A DNA stretch of 64,000 nucleotides from Allobosea sp. Lineage in GTDB: Bacteria > Pseudomonadota > Alphaproteobacteria > Rhizobiales > Beijerinckiaceae. Under the pieces are notes generated by a model. It did not search any database. It saw only the letters and a list, made by a program, of their open reading frames with translations, and was not told where the DNA came from. The stretch is taken from assembly GCF_030695125.1 (NCBI RefSeq), contig NZ_JAUYTP010000006.1:1-64000 (forward strand), given 5' to 3'. Of this stretch, positions 26,140-37,821 are shown one piece after another (within the stretch, counting starts at the first letter, position 1; each line of letters begins with the position of its first letter). Made by a program: the position numbers and the translations under genes.

Positions 26140-27135
26140 CTAGAACCGCCAGTTGGTCGGCACCCAGGCATAGCCGCCGTCGATCTTCAGCATGCGGCCG
26201 AGCCCTGGGAACGGGTAGTGGAAGCCCAGGACCAGCATCTGCTCCGCCGCGGCGCGATCGAAGATCCGTCGGCGCGCAGCCAGTGCCGCCTCCTTGTCGC
26301 GGTCGGGGCCGGGGCGCCACGGGCGGTCGATGTTGACGACCGGATGGTAGGCGAGGTCCGCCGTCAGCAGCAGCTGGTCGCTTCCGGAATGGATGAGGAA
26401 TGCGACCATGCCCGGCGTATGGCCCGCAGCGGCAAGGGTTGTGAGACCCGGAACGATCTCGCGGCCAGGCTCGTAGAGTTCGACCGTGGCGGCGACGGGC
26501 TCCACACTTCGTTTGATCGCCGCACCGAACCGGTTCCGGAAATCCGCAGGCACCGGCATGTAGGACAGATCGGGCTCGGCTCGGACGAAGAAGTCCCAAT
26601 CCGCCTTCGGCGCGAAGACGATGGCCCGCGGGAACGCCCGACCGCCGTCGGCCGCCCGAAAATTGCCGACGTGATCGGGATGGGTGTGCGAGACGACGAT
26701 GACGTCGATATCGCCCGGCGTCAGACCTATGGCCTCGAGATTGGCGAAGATGCGGCCGCCATTGGGGCCCATCGTCCCGCCGGCGCCCGCTTCGAGCAGG
26801 ATGCGTCGACCGCCGGTCTCGATCAGCAGCGTGTTCAGGTTCAAGGTGAGGTGTTCGGTGGGCAGGAAGGCGCGCCGCAGCACGGTCTGCAGATCCGCCT
26901 CCGGAGCGTCGCTGGCATAGATTCGCGGGGGCCCGCCGATGACGCCGTCGCTCAGCACCGTCGCGCGGATGTCGCCGACGCGGAAGTGATAGAAGCCGGC
27001 ATTGGCGGCGGTCGTTGTTGGTGTTTGAGCACCGACACGGCCGGCGCTGGGTGGCCCCAGCATGAGGCCGGCGCTGCCGCTCGCTGCGGACAGCATGATC
27101 GTTCGGCGATTGAGGGTCGGTCGGATCATCATCAT
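26140..27135 (-). CDS. Exported MBL-fold metallohydrolase
   Basis: 331 residues. Twin-arginine type signal (RPTLNRRTIMLSAASGSAGLML) then a metallo-beta-lactamase fold with the metal motif VVSHTHPDHVGN, later AAAGHTPGMVAFLI and LLLTADLAYHP. Related to quorum-quenching lactonase/hydrolase-type MBL proteins; substrate unknown. Divergent from a LysR gene, which probably controls it. The first of three consecutive ATG codons (27135) is used. Confidence 0.88.
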   Translation of the reverse strand: MMMIRPTLNRRTIMLSAASGSAGLMLGPPSAGRVGAQTPTTTAANAGFYHFRVGDIRATVLSDGVIGGPPRIYASDAPEADLQTVLRRAFLPTEHLTLNLNTLLIETGGRRILLEAGAGGTMGPNGGRIFANLEAIGLTPGDIDVIVVSHTHPDHVGNFRAADGGRAFPRAIVFAPKADWDFFVRAEPDLSYMPVPADFRNRFGAAIKRSVEPVAATVELYEPGREIVPGLTTLAAAGHTPGMVAFLIHSGSDQLLLTADLAYHPVVNIDRPWRPGPDRDKEAALAARRRIFDRAAAEQMLVLGFHYPFPGLGRMLKIDGGYAWVPTNWRF

Positions 27136-27237
27136 CCCGTTTCTGTGGTGGCAGGTCTTGCTCGGCACAGGATGACAGCGCCGCGGCGCGCGCATAAGCT
27201 TCTCAGACGTGATCAGCTTGATAAGGTCTGCCTTGCA

Positions 27238-28128
27238 ATGAGCCCGCTCCGACTCGACAGTCTGGAGGTCTTCGCCGCGATCATCCGCTGCGGTGGATTC
27301 CGGGCCGCGGCGCGCGAGCGGCGGGTCTCGTCCTCGGCCTTGAGCCAGACCATGACGACGCTCGAAGAGGCCCTGGGCATCCGGCTTCTCAACCGCACGA
27401 CGCGCAGTGTTGCGCCGACCGAGGCGGGAGCCCGCCTGCTCGGACGGCTCGGGCCGGCACTGGATGACATCCAGGAGGCGCTGGAAGACCTCGACCAGTT
27501 GCGCGACACACCCTCGGGCCTCATCCGCATCAACGCGCCGGCCCCGGCCGCGGAGCATGTGCTGTGTCCGCTCGTGTTCGATTTCATGAACCGTTTTCCC
27601 GATGTGAAGGTCGAGATCGTCAGCGACGCCGCCCTCATCGACATCGTCGAGCGAGGCTTCGACGCGGGCGTCCGCTTCGGTCGACAGCTGGCGCAGGACA
27701 TGATCGCCACGCCATTGGGCCCGCCCCTGCGCTACGCCATCGTCTGCTCGCCGGCCTATCGCGATGCGCGCGGAACGCCGCTGAGCCCGCAGGACCTGAT
27801 CGGCCATGATTGCATCCGCCGCCGCTTCCCCGGCGGGTCCTTGGCCACCTGGGAATTTGAGAAGGATGGGGAAGCCCTGTCGATCGCGCCCGATGCCCGG
27901 CTGACGCTGGGCTCGGCCCATCAGGAGGTGCAGGCCGCTCTGGCCGGCCAGGGCATCGCCCATGTCTTCGATACCTATGCCAAACCCTATCTCGACGACG
28001 GGCGGCTGATCGAACTGATGCGGGACTGGAGCCCCCGGCTCCCGAGCTGGTTTCTCTATTACCCCAACCGGCGGCACCCCAGTGCGGCCATGCGGGCCTT
28101 TCTCGCCCACGTCAAAACGCACGCCTGA
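27238..28128 (+). CDS. LysR-family transcriptional regulator
   Basis: 296 residues: N-terminal HTH LDSLEVFAAIIRCGGFRAAARERRVSSSALSQ and LysR effector domain ending NRRHPSAAMRAFLAH, close to the PBP2_CrgA-like group. Likely regulates the divergent MBL gene across the 102-bp gap. ATG 27238 is chosen; the weak AAGCT/AGCTT dyad at 27196-27219 may be part of its site. Confidence 0.92.
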   Translation: MSPLRLDSLEVFAAIIRCGGFRAAARERRVSSSALSQTMTTLEEALGIRLLNRTTRSVAPTEAGARLLGRLGPALDDIQEALEDLDQLRDTPSGLIRINAPAPAAEHVLCPLVFDFMNRFPDVKVEIVSDAALIDIVERGFDAGVRFGRQLAQDMIATPLGPPLRYAIVCSPAYRDARGTPLSPQDLIGHDCIRRRFPGGSLATWEFEKDGEALSIAPDARLTLGSAHQEVQAALAGQGIAHVFDTYAKPYLDDGRLIELMRDWSPRLPSWFLYYPNRRHPSAAMRAFLAHVKTHA

Positions 28129-28149
28129 ACAGCCTCGCGGGCCACGGGC

Positions 28150-28554
28150 TCACCCCGCCCGATCGGCGAATGAAAAGAACTTGTGCCCCAGGAACGAGAA
28201 CACCATCACGATGCCCGTGGTGACGAACTGCATCGGCAGATAGGGCAAATCCCACACCGCCACGAACAGATGCATCAGCACACCCGTGAGCGCGAAACCT
28301 CCAGCCGCGATCAGGCCGAAGCGCCAGGTCGCCTGGGCATGGCTGTTCGTGGCGTCGAAGGTCAGCCAGCGGTTGAGCGTGTAGGAGACGACCGCGCCGA
28401 CCACGAAGCCCGCCAGCGTCGCCGGCACCGGATCGACACGCGCGAGCTCGACCAGCGCGACCAGCACGCCGTAATGCGCAACCGCCGTGATCCCGCCGGC
28501 GACGACATAGGCCAGGAGCTGGCGGGACTGACGGGGGTAGCGACGCAGCGGCAT
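28150..28554 (-). CDS. GtrA-family membrane protein
   Basis: 134 residues with four hydrophobic helices: LLAYVVAGGITAVAHYGVLV, TLAGFVVGAVVSYTLNRWLTF, FGLIAAGGFALTGVLMHLF and MQFVTTGIVMVFSFLGHKFF. GtrA proteins assist polysaccharide or teichoic-acid modification, often with a glycosyltransferase, none of which is adjacent. Confidence 0.92.
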   Translation of the reverse strand: MPLRRYPRQSRQLLAYVVAGGITAVAHYGVLVALVELARVDPVPATLAGFVVGAVVSYTLNRWLTFDATNSHAQATWRFGLIAAGGFALTGVLMHLFVAVWDLPYLPMQFVTTGIVMVFSFLGHKFFSFADRAG

Positions 28555-28674
28555 GTCGCCGTCTTACAGGATTCGTCCCAACGAGAGCTGAACGGCTTTC
28601 CAGCCCACGCAACCTGTGCGCCGCGACGCGTGGCGCGCGCTTTCCGCTTCCCTGAGCCGCTGCTCCCCTCTATA

Positions 28675-28706
28675 GCGAGCGCCTAGCATTCATCTCAGGC
28701 GCTCGC
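28675..28706. promoter_or_regulatory. Inverted repeat in carB leader
   Basis: GCGAGCGCCT (28675-28684) and AGGCGCTCGC (28697-28706), perfect 10-bp arms around 12 bp, 67 bp before carB. It shares the GAGCGC/GCGCTC core and the distance to start with the element before carA. The rest of 28555-28773 shows nothing else. Confidence 0.5.
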
Positions 28707-28773
28707 ACCGGCCCGCTCGCATGATCGGACGGCAGGGAGTGCGCGCGCCTGCCTCAAGACGAAGTCGAGCCCC

Positions 28774-31700
28774 ATGCCCAAGCGCACAGACATCAAGACC
28801 ATCCTGATCATCGGCGCCGGCCCCATCATCATCGGCCAAGCCTGCGAGTTCGACTATTCCGGCACGCAGGCCGTGAAGACGCTCAAGGCCGAGGGCTACC
28901 GCATCGTGCTGGTGAACTCGAACCCGGCCACGATCATGACCGATCCCGATCTGGCGGATGCGACCTATGTCGAGCCGATCACGCCCGAGATCGTCGCCAA
29001 GATCATCGAGAAGGAGCGCCATGTGCTGCCGGGCGGCTTTGCCCTGCTGCCGACCATGGGCGGCCAGACCGCGCTGAACTGCGCGCTCTCACTCAACAAG
29101 AAGACGATTCCGCAGCCCGACGGCAGCAAGATCAGCGTGCTCCAGCAGTTCGACGTCGAGATGATCGGCGCCACAGCCGAAGCGATCGACAAGGCCGAGG
29201 ATCGCGAGTTGTTCCGCGAGGCGATGACCAAGATCGGCCTCGACACGCCACGCTCGCACCACGTCAAGAATCTCGGCCAGGCGCTGACCGCGCTCGAGGA
29301 TATCGGCCTGCCCGCCATCATCCGCCCGTCCTTCACCATGGGCGGCACCGGCGGCGGCATCGCCTACAACAAGGGCGAGTTCATCGAGATCTGCGAGCGC
29401 GGCTTCGATGCCTCCCCGACCAGCGAGATCCTCATCGAGGAGAGCGTGCTCGGCTGGAAGGAGTACGAGATGGAGGTCGTTCGCGACAAGAACGACAACT
29501 GCATCATCGTCTGCTCGATCGAGAATCTCGACCCGATGGGCGTCCACACCGGCGATTCGATCACGGTGGCGCCAGCGCTGACGCTGACCGACAAGGAATA
29601 CCAGATCATGCGCGACGCCTCGCTGGCAGTGCTGCGCGAGATCGGCGTCGAGACCGGCGGTTCGAACGTGCAATTCGCGGTCGATCCCGAGACCGGCCGG
29701 ATGATCGTCATCGAGATGAACCCGCGCGTCTCGCGCTCCTCGGCGCTGGCCTCCAAGGCCACGGGCTTCCCCATCGCCAAGGTCGCGGCACGACTTGCGG
29801 TCGGCTACACGCTCGACGAAATCGAGAACGACATCACCGGCGGCGCGACGCCGGCCTCCTTCGAGCCGACGATCGACTATGTCGTCACCAAGATCCCGCG
29901 CTTCGCCTTCGAGAAGTTCCCCGGCGCCGAGCCGACCCTGACCACCGCGATGAAGTCGGTCGGCGAGGCCATGGCGATCGGCCGGACCTTCCAGGAATCC
30001 TTGCAGAAGGCGCTGCGCTCGCTGGAAACCGGCCTCGACGGCCTCGACGAGATCGAGATCGAAGGCATGGGCAAGGGCGACGACAAGAACGCGATCAAGG
30101 CCGCGCTCTCGACGCCGACGCCAGACCGCATCCTCCAGGTCGCGCAGGCGATGCGTTTCGGCTTCACCGATGCGCAGATCCATGAGAGCTGCAGGATCGA
30201 CCCCTGGTTCCTCGAGCAGATGCGCGGCATCGTCGACACCGAGGAGAAGGTCCGCAGCTTCGGCCTGCCGCAGACGCCGGGCGCGTTCCGGCAGGTCAAG
30301 GCGATGGGCTTCTCCGACAAGCGCCTCGCCGCCGTCGCCGGCAAGACCGAGGCCGAGGTGCGCGCGCTTCGGCGCTCGCTCGACGTCCGCCCGGTCTACA
30401 AGCGCATCGACACCTGCGCCGCCGAGTTCGCTTCGCCCACCGCCTATATGTACTCGACCTACGCCATGCCCTTCATGGGCAAGGCCGCCGACGAGGCGCA
30501 GCCGACCGACCGGAAGAAGGTCGTCATTCTCGGAGGCGGCCCCAACCGCATCGGCCAAGGCATCGAGTTCGACTATTGCTGCTGCCATGCCTGCTATGCG
30601 CTGAAGGATGCCGGCTACGAGACCATCATGGTCAACTGCAATCCTGAGACCGTCTCGACCGACTACGACACCTCCGACCGGCTCTATTTCGAGCCGCTGA
30701 CCGCCGAGGACGTGCTCGAAATCCTCGAGACCGAGAAGCAGAACGGCACGCTGCACGGCGTCATCGTCCAGTTCGGCGGGCAGACCCCGCTCAAGCTGGC
30801 GAATGCGCTCGAAGAGGCCGGCATCCCGATCCTCGGCACCTCGCCCGACGCGATCGACCTCGCCGAGGACCGCGACCGCTTCAAGCGCCTGCTCGACAAG
30901 CTGCAGCTCAAGCAGCCCAAGAACGGCATCGCCTATTCGGTCGAGCAGGCCCGCATGATCGTGGCCGAGCTCGGCCTGCCCTTCGTCGTGCGGCCGTCCT
31001 ATGTGCTCGGCGGCCGCGCCATGGCGATCATCCGCGACGAGGCGATGTTCGAGGATTACCTGCTGGGCACCCTGCCCTCGCTGATCCCCTCCGAGGTCAA
31101 GGCCAAGTATCCCAACGACAAGACCGGCCAGATCAACACCGTGCTCGGCAAGAACCCGCTGCTGTTCGACCGCTATCTGTCGGACGCGATCGAGGTCGAT
31201 GTCGACTGTCTGGCCGACGGCAAGGACGCCTTCATCGCCGGCATCATGGAGCATATCGAGGAGGCCGGCATCCATTCCGGCGATTCGGCCTGCTCGCTGC
31301 CGCCGCGCTCGCTTTCGCCTGAAACCATCGCCGAGCTGGAGCGCCAGACCCGCGCCATGGCGCTGGCGCTCGATGTCGGCGGGCTGATGAACGTCCAGTA
31401 CGCGATCAAGGATGGCGACATCTACGTGCTCGAGGTCAACCCGCGCGCCTCGCGCACGGTGCCCTTCGTCGCCAAGGTCGTCGGCATCCCCGTCGCCAAG
31501 ATCGCCGCGCGCATCATGGCCGGCGAGAGCCTCGCGAGCTTCGGCCTGAAGGCCCAGACGCTGAACCATGTCGGCGTCAAGGAGGCGGTCTTCCCCTTCG
31601 CCCGCTTCCCCGGCGTCGACGTGCTGCTCGGCCCGGAGATGCGCTCGACCGGCGAGGTCATCGGCCTCGACCGCTCCTTCGACATCGCCTTCGCCAAGAG

Positions 31701-32136
31701 CCAGCTCGGTGCCGGCTCGAAAGTGCCGGTCAAGGGCACGGTCTTTGTCTCGGTGCGCGACGAGGACAAGCCGCGCATCGTCGAAAGCGTCCGGATGCTG
31801 GCCGATCTCGGCTTCCGCGTGCTGGCGACCGGCGGCACGCTGCGCCTGCTGCAGGACGAGGGCATCCCGGCCGCCAAGATCAACAAGGTGCTGGAAGGCC
31901 GCCCGCACGTCGTCGACGCGATCAAGAACGGCGAAATCCAGCTCGTCTTCAACACCACCGACGGCCCGCAGGCGCTGGCGGATTCGCGCTCGCTCCGCCG
32001 AACGGCCCTCTTGCACAAGGTGCCCTATTATACCACCTTGGCCGGAGCGATCGCGGCGGCGGAAGGCATCAAGGCCTATTGCAGTGGCGATCTCGAAGTC
32101 AGATCGCTGCAATCCTACTTCGTTAGCGCCGCCTGA
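28774..32136 (+). CDS. carB: Carbamoyl-phosphate synthase large subunit
   Basis: 1120 residues; makes carbamoyl phosphate from bicarbonate, ATP and CarA-supplied ammonia. Duplicated ATP-grasp halves are visible ([38 protein letters not shown]), with the C-terminal methylglyoxal-synthase-like allosteric domain ([18 protein letters not shown]). Complete, and followed by greA 101 bp downstream. Confidence 0.98.
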   Translation: MPKRTDIKTILIIGAGPIIIGQACEFDYSGTQAVKTLKAEGYRIVLVNSNPATIMTDPDLADATYVEPITPEIVAKIIEKERHVLPGGFALLPTMGGQTALNCALSLNKKTIPQPDGSKISVLQQFDVEMIGATAEAIDKAEDRELFREAMTKIGLDTPRSHHVKNLGQALTALEDIGLPAIIRPSFTMGGTGGGIAYNKGEFIEICERGFDASPTSEILIEESVLGWKEYEMEVVRDKNDNCIIVCSIENLDPMGVHTGDSITVAPALTLTDKEYQIMRDASLAVLREIGVETGGSNVQFAVDPETGRMIVIEMNPRVSRSSALASKATGFPIAKVAARLAVGYTLDEIENDITGGATPASFEPTIDYVVTKIPRFAFEKFPGAEPTLTTAMKSVGEAMAIGRTFQESLQKALRSLETGLDGLDEIEIEGMGKGDDKNAIKAALSTPTPDRILQVAQAMRFGFTDAQIHESCRIDPWFLEQMRGIVDTEEKVRSFGLPQTPGAFRQVKAMGFSDKRLAAVAGKTEAEVRALRRSLDVRPVYKRIDTCAAEFASPTAYMYSTYAMPFMGKAADEAQPTDRKKVVILGGGPNRIGQGIEFDYCCCHACYALKDAGYETIMVNCNPETVSTDYDTSDRLYFEPLTAEDVLEILETEKQNGTLHGVIVQFGGQTPLKLANALEEAGIPILGTSPDAIDLAEDRDRFKRLLDKLQLKQPKNGIAYSVEQARMIVAELGLPFVVRPSYVLGGRAMAIIRDEAMFEDYLLGTLPSLIPSEVKAKYPNDKTGQINTVLGKNPLLFDRYLSDAIEVDVDCLADGKDAFIAGIMEHIEEAGIHSGDSACSLPPRSLSPETIAELERQTRAMALALDVGGLMNVQYAIKDGDIYVLEVNPRASRTVPFVAKVVGIPVAKIAARIMAGESLASFGLKAQTLNHVGVKEAVFPFARFPGVDVLLGPEMRSTGEVIGLDRSFDIAFAKSQLGAGSKVPVKGTVFVSVRDEDKPRIVESVRMLADLGFRVLATGGTLRLLQDEGIPAAKINKVLEGRPHVVDAIKNGEIQLVFNTTDGPQALADSRSLRRTALLHKVPYYTTLAGAIAAAEGIKAYCSGDLEVRSLQSYFVSAA

Positions 32137-32237
32137 CAGCGGCACGCCGCCGAAGTCTAGAGAAACGACAGGAAGCGGGACGCGGGCGGCAAAGCAGCCG
32201 CCGGCGGGCACCCGCTTTCGGATGATGGGACGAGACG

Positions 32238-32714
32238 ATGGAAAAGGTTCCGATGACCGCCGGCGGCTTTGCCGCTCTGGAGGCCGAACTCAAGGACCGC
32301 CAGCAGGTCCAGCGCCAGCGCATCATCGCGGCGATTTCGGAGGCCCGCGCCCATGGCGATCTCTCCGAGAACGCCGAGTATCACGCCGCCAAGGAAGCGC
32401 AGGCGCTGAACGAAGGCCGTATCCAGGAGCTCGAATCGCTGGTCGGCCGGGCCGATATCATCGACATCTCGAAGCTCGCCGGCAGCGACACGATCAAGTT
32501 CGGCGCCACCGTCAAGCTGATCGACGACGATACCGAGGAAGAGAAGAGCTACCAGATCGTCGGCGAGCCCGAATCGGATGTGAAGTCCGGCAAGGTCTCG
32601 ATCGGCTCGCCGATCGCGCGCGCCTTGATCGGCAAGAAGGTTGGCGATTCCGTGCAGGTCAACACGCCCGGCGGCGGCAAGTCCTACGAGGTCGTCAGCG
32701 TCGTCTTCCGCTAG
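32238..32714 (+). CDS. greA: Transcription elongation factor GreA
   Basis: 158 residues: N-terminal coiled coil with acidic tip ([23 protein letters not shown]) and C-terminal FKBP-like domain ([19 protein letters not shown]). Rescues backtracked RNA polymerase by stimulating RNA cleavage. Usual neighbour of carB in these bacteria. Confidence 0.97.
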   Translation: MEKVPMTAGGFAALEAELKDRQQVQRQRIIAAISEARAHGDLSENAEYHAAKEAQALNEGRIQELESLVGRADIIDISKLAGSDTIKFGATVKLIDDDTEEEKSYQIVGEPESDVKSGKVSIGSPIARALIGKKVGDSVQVNTPGGGKSYEVVSVVFR

Positions 32715-32803
32715 GGCGCGGCCGCTTCGGCGCGGGCGCGCCTGTCTTGGTGTTCCTGGCGCGCGACATTACATGCGTTGCCGACCCTGAGGGAGTTCCA
32801 GCC

Positions 32804-33298
32804 ATGACGACCCGTCGCGCATTCGTCCTCTCCACCATGGCCGGCGCGTTGCTCGCCTCCGCCGGTCCCGCATTGGCGCAGGCCAGGACCGTCGGCGCGA
32901 TTCGCGTCGACACCTCCCGCCTTTCGGCGCAGGGCTGGGGTCAGCGGTCCCACGAAATCAAGCGCGACCTTGAGCGCCAGCTCGCCACCACGCTCGCCCC
33001 GATGATCCGCAGGGGCGGGCCGACCCTGACCGTGACCGTCAAGGGCGTCTGGCTGGCGAGCTGGGCCGGCGGCGGCGGTGGCGGCAAGCCGGGCGCCGGC
33101 GGCGCCAGCATGGATAATTTCGACGCCGACTATGTCCTGACCGGCCCGCGTGGCGAGGTGCTGGGCCAATGGGCGATCCTGTCCAATATCGGCTCCGATT
33201 CCGGCGGTGCCTGGTACCGCCCCGATGTCGACCAGCGCCGCGTCGCCGCGCTGATCGAGAACAACGCGCTCTGGATCAGGCGCTATCTCGGCGGTTGA
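32804..33298 (+). CDS. Exported hypothetical protein
   Basis: 164 residues with a signal peptide (MTTRRAFVLSTMAGALLASAGPALAQA, Tat-like), a mixed domain starting TVGAIRVDTSRLSAQGWG, and a central Gly-rich loop. I do not recognise the family. ATG 32804 follows GAGGGAG. Its last 16 bp overlap the convergent acetyltransferase gene. Confidence 0.75.
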   Translation: MTTRRAFVLSTMAGALLASAGPALAQARTVGAIRVDTSRLSAQGWGQRSHEIKRDLERQLATTLAPMIRRGGPTLTVTVKGVWLASWAGGGGGGKPGAGGASMDNFDADYVLTGPRGEVLGQWAILSNIGSDSGGAWYRPDVDQRRVAALIENNALWIRRYLGG

Positions 33299-33738
33299 GC
33301 CGGGTTCCTGATCTGAAAGGCGGTCTTGCCGCGCTGAAAGCCGCAGGCCTCGTAGAAGCCGAGCACCGCCGGGTCGCTCCGGCCCGTCATGAGCATCACC
33401 TTGTAGCAGTCCAGCGAGAAGGCATGGGCGACAGCCGCCTGCACGACCGTCTTGCCGAGACCACGTCCGCGCAAGGCGGCGGCGCTGACCACATTCTCGA
33501 TCAGCGCAAACGGGCGTTGATTGCGCGTCAGGTTCGGCACGACGATCAGGACGCAGGTTGCGGCGACGGCACCTTCGAACTCGGCCACATGAACGCTCAT
33601 CATGTCGCTCGTCAGCATGCGGTTCCAGGTCGCCTCGGCCGCCACGGCGTCAGGCAGAAGGTCATCCGGGCTCAACTGGGCATAGAGCGAGAGAATGGCA
33701 GGCAGATCGGCCGCACCGGCCAGACGAACAACGGACAT
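33283..33738 (-). CDS. GNAT-family N-acetyltransferase
   Basis: 151 residues; acetyl-CoA loop VVSAAALRGRGLGKTVVQAAV and end DPAVLGFYEACGFQRG. ATG 33738 lies four bases after the Lrp stop and is preceded by GAGG, so the two genes form an operon. Substrate unknown, possibly an amino acid given the Lrp partner. Confidence 0.9.
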   Translation of the reverse strand: MSVVRLAGAADLPAILSLYAQLSPDDLLPDAVAAEATWNRMLTSDMMSVHVAEFEGAVAATCVLIVVPNLTRNQRPFALIENVVSAAALRGRGLGKTVVQAAVAHAFSLDCYKVMLMTGRSDPAVLGFYEACGFQRGKTAFQIRNPAQPPR

Positions 33739-33742
33739 CGCC

Positions 33743-34207
33743 TCACCCGAACGGCACGATCGGCTCGTCCTTGACCCGGTCGAGCGCCAGCGCGGTGCGG
33801 ACATTGCGAACATTGGGTAGGGCCGTCAGCTCGCCGACGAAATCCTGAAAGGCCTTGAGATCCGGCGCGACGCATTTCAGCATGAAATCGATGTCGCCCG
33901 ACAGCTTCCAGCATTCGCGCACCGCGGGCCAGGCCCGGATACGCGCCTGGAACACCTCCAGGTCCGCCTCCGCCTGGCTGGCCAGATGCACGAAGGCGAA
34001 GCACACGACGTCGAGCCCGAGCTTGCGCTCGTCGAGCTGGGCCCGGTAGCCGGTGATCAGCCCGGCCTCTTCCAGAGCCCGCACGCGACGCAGGCAGGGC
34101 GGCGGCGAGATGCCGACGCGGCTCGCCAGCTCGACATTGGTCATGCGCCCGTCGCCCTGCAGTTCGCGCAGGATCGCGGTGTCGATATCGTCGAGTTTGG
34201 AGCGCAC
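33743..34207 (-). CDS. Lrp/AsnC-family transcriptional regulator
   Basis: 154 residues: HTH LDDIDTAILRELQGDGRMTNVELASRVGISPPPCLRRV and RAM ligand domain (HLASQAEADLEVFQARIRAWP, WKLSGDIDFMLKCV). Senses amino acids in homologues. GTG 34207 is used because it gives the family start (V)RSKLDDID. Divergent from the ELM1-like gene, upstream of the acetyltransferase. Confidence 0.92.
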   Translation of the reverse strand: MRSKLDDIDTAILRELQGDGRMTNVELASRVGISPPPCLRRVRALEEAGLITGYRAQLDERKLGLDVVCFAFVHLASQAEADLEVFQARIRAWPAVRECWKLSGDIDFMLKCVAPDLKAFQDFVGELTALPNVRNVRTALALDRVKDEPIVPFG

Positions 34208-34308
34208 GAGGGGTCCTGGAGCAAGGTTGCGCTGGTGTAGACTCAGCGTCTTGGCGATACAAGGCGCGTGCCGCTGCCCGATTGACCGCGTTGCCCGAGG
34301 AGTCCGCC

Positions 34309-36332
<2,024 letters not shown>

Positions 36333-36355
36333 GCCTCGCCGCCTTATTGATCACA

Positions 36356-36383
36356 GAAATTGATCGTTTCCGTAACCAATTTC
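36356..36383. promoter_or_regulatory. Inverted repeat upstream of lsrB
   Basis: GAAATTG (36356-36362) and CAATTTC (36377-36383), perfect 7-bp arms around 14 bp in the 144-bp trxB-lsrB gap, about 94 bp before the start. A candidate LsrB autoregulation site. Confidence 0.4.
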
Positions 36384-36476
36384 AGTGCGAAAAGGTCGCC
36401 GTATTGCCGCCGAGGCGTTGACGTTCAAGGATATTAACCCCCAACATGCGTCCAACGCATAACAAGGGGGGCCGCG

Positions 36477-37367
36477 GTGGATTGGGACCGCATCAGGATT
36501 TTTTATACCGTCGCCGAGTCCGGTAGCTTCACCAAAGCTGGCGATGTTCTGGGCCTCAGTCAATCCGCCGTCAGCCGCCAGATCGGTGCGCTGGAGCGCG
36601 AATTGCGCGCACCGCTGTTTCATCGCCATACGCGCGGTCTGATCCTGACCGAGCAGGGAGAACTGCTGTGGCGGGCCGCACGGGAGATGACGCAGCGCCT
36701 CGAGCGCACGCGCGCGCAGCTCTCCGAGACGCGCGAGCATCCCTCCGGCGAGCTCAAGGTCACCGCGACGCGCGGCCTCGGCGGGCATTGGCTGACGCCG
36801 CGCCTGGCCGAGTTCCTCGATCTCTACCCCGACATCAAGGTCGATCTCATCCTCACCGATGAAGAGCTCGACCTGTCGATGCGCGAGGCCGACATCGCCA
36901 TCCGCCTGCGCCAGCCCCAGCAGCCGGACCTGATCCAGCGCAAGCTCTTCACCGTGCATTTCCACGTCTATGGCTCGCCGGCCTATGTGAAGCGCTTCGG
37001 CGAGCCAAAGACCCATGAGGATCTCGACAACCACCGCATCCTCTCCTTCGGCGGGACCTCGCCCTCCTATCTCACCGCGGTCCACTGGCTCGGATCGCTC
37101 GGCCGCGACCCGCGCAACCCCCGCCCGATCCATCTCACCGTCAACAACATCACGGCGATGAAGCGGGCGGTCGATTCGGGGGCGGGCATCGCCGTGCTGC
37201 CGGATTACCTGATCGAGACCGGCTCCCCGCTCGTGCAGTTGATGCGCGAGACCGAGATGCCGCAGCTCGAGAGCTATCTGGTCTATCCGGAAGAGATGAA
37301 GTCGGTCGCGCGCGTCCAGGTCTTCCGCGACTTCCTGATCCAGAAGGCGCAGCGCTGGACCTACTGA
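36477..37367 (+). CDS. lsrB: LysR-family regulator LsrB/VtlR
   Basis: 296 residues starting MDWDRIRIFYTVAESGSFTKAG, with FHRHTRGLILTEQGELL and AIRLRQPQQPDLIQRKLFTVH, all as I remember from rhizobial LsrB and Brucella VtlR. These regulate envelope, redox and symbiosis/virulence genes and activate an AbcR-type small RNA. GTG 36477 follows AAGGGGGGCCGCG. Position after trxB and before the sRNA supports the assignment. Confidence 0.88.
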   Translation: MDWDRIRIFYTVAESGSFTKAGDVLGLSQSAVSRQIGALERELRAPLFHRHTRGLILTEQGELLWRAAREMTQRLERTRAQLSETREHPSGELKVTATRGLGGHWLTPRLAEFLDLYPDIKVDLILTDEELDLSMREADIAIRLRQPQQPDLIQRKLFTVHFHVYGSPAYVKRFGEPKTHEDLDNHRILSFGGTSPSYLTAVHWLGSLGRDPRNPRPIHLTVNNITAMKRAVDSGAGIAVLPDYLIETGSPLVQLMRETEMPQLESYLVYPEEMKSVARVQVFRDFLIQKAQRWTY

Positions 37368-37589
37368 CCGGAACAGCCCCTCGTCGCCGAACTCTGATTC
37401 GGCGGCGGCGGCTTCCGTTCGTCGAGATCGCATGCAGCCGGCCTCGACAGCCGGTGCGGCACCGCAGCCAACCCGTGCTGCAGCGCAGCAATCCACGATC
37501 ACATCGTTGATGACCCACCACGGGCCGACTGCGCTGCGCGCATATTTATCAATGATTTAGACTTAAATTGCGCCATATGATCGCGGTTC

Positions 37590-37604
37590 ATGCAATTTAT
37601 GCAT
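37590..37604. promoter_or_regulatory. LysR-type box upstream of the sRNA
   Basis: ATGCA-ATTTA-TGCAT, a perfect dyad containing the T-N11-A pattern (T37591, A37603). It lies 23 bp upstream of the predicted -35 element, the usual activator position for a LysR regulator such as LsrB. Confidence 0.6.
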
Positions 37605-37626
37605 GGCGGACCCGGGCTATGCTGCA

Positions 37627-37655
37627 TTGCAAAAAGGCATGTGCTGCCCGATATA
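37627..37655 (+). promoter_or_regulatory. Predicted sigma-70 promoter of the AbcR-like sRNA
   Basis: TTGCAA (37627-37632), 17-bp spacer, GATATA (37650-37655). Predicted start of transcription near 37662. Confidence 0.55.
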
Positions 37656-37661
37656 GCACTC

Positions 37662-37801
37662 ACGGTTGTTCGGAACGGGCTCTGCTACCTCCTCCCGGCA
37701 TTGAGTTCGTTTCAGCCGTTCCCCTCTGAGATGTTTGGCGTTCGAGCCGGATGTTTCAAACTTTCAAGGCCGGCTCCCTCACGGGACGCCGGCCCTTTTT
37801 T
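37662..37801 (+). ncRNA. abcR: AbcR-like (alpha-r15 family) small regulatory RNA
   Basis: About 140-nt predicted trans-acting sRNA. A first stem is formed by GGAACGGGC (37672-37680) with GCCGTTCCCC, and its loop exposes TGCTACCTCCTCCCGG, an anti-Shine-Dalgarno-like segment characteristic of AbcR RNAs, which silence ABC-transporter binding-protein mRNAs with Hfq. It ends in a strong intrinsic terminator. In Agrobacterium and Sinorhizobium the AbcR genes lie next to lsrB; here one copy is seen. The 5' end is inferred from the promoter. The preceding 37368-37589 holds nothing else I can support. Confidence 0.8.
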
Positions 37802-37802
37802 T
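37766..37802 (+). terminator. Intrinsic terminator of the AbcR-like sRNA
   Basis: GGCCGGC (37768-37774) pairs with GCCGGCC (37788-37794), with an inner CCC/GGG, followed by seven T residues. Confidence 0.92.
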
Positions 37803-37821
37803 GCCCGGCCCGCGGAAACCG

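Noticed and set aside
29089..32211. Long open frame (1040 codons) on the minus strand opposite carB
   Set aside because: It is fully antisense to the conserved carB gene; long antisense frames are common at this GC content, and the product has no family sequence.
37368..37560. A second AbcR copy in tandem
   Set aside because: No second CCTCCTCCC loop, promoter or terminator is visible in the stretch after lsrB.
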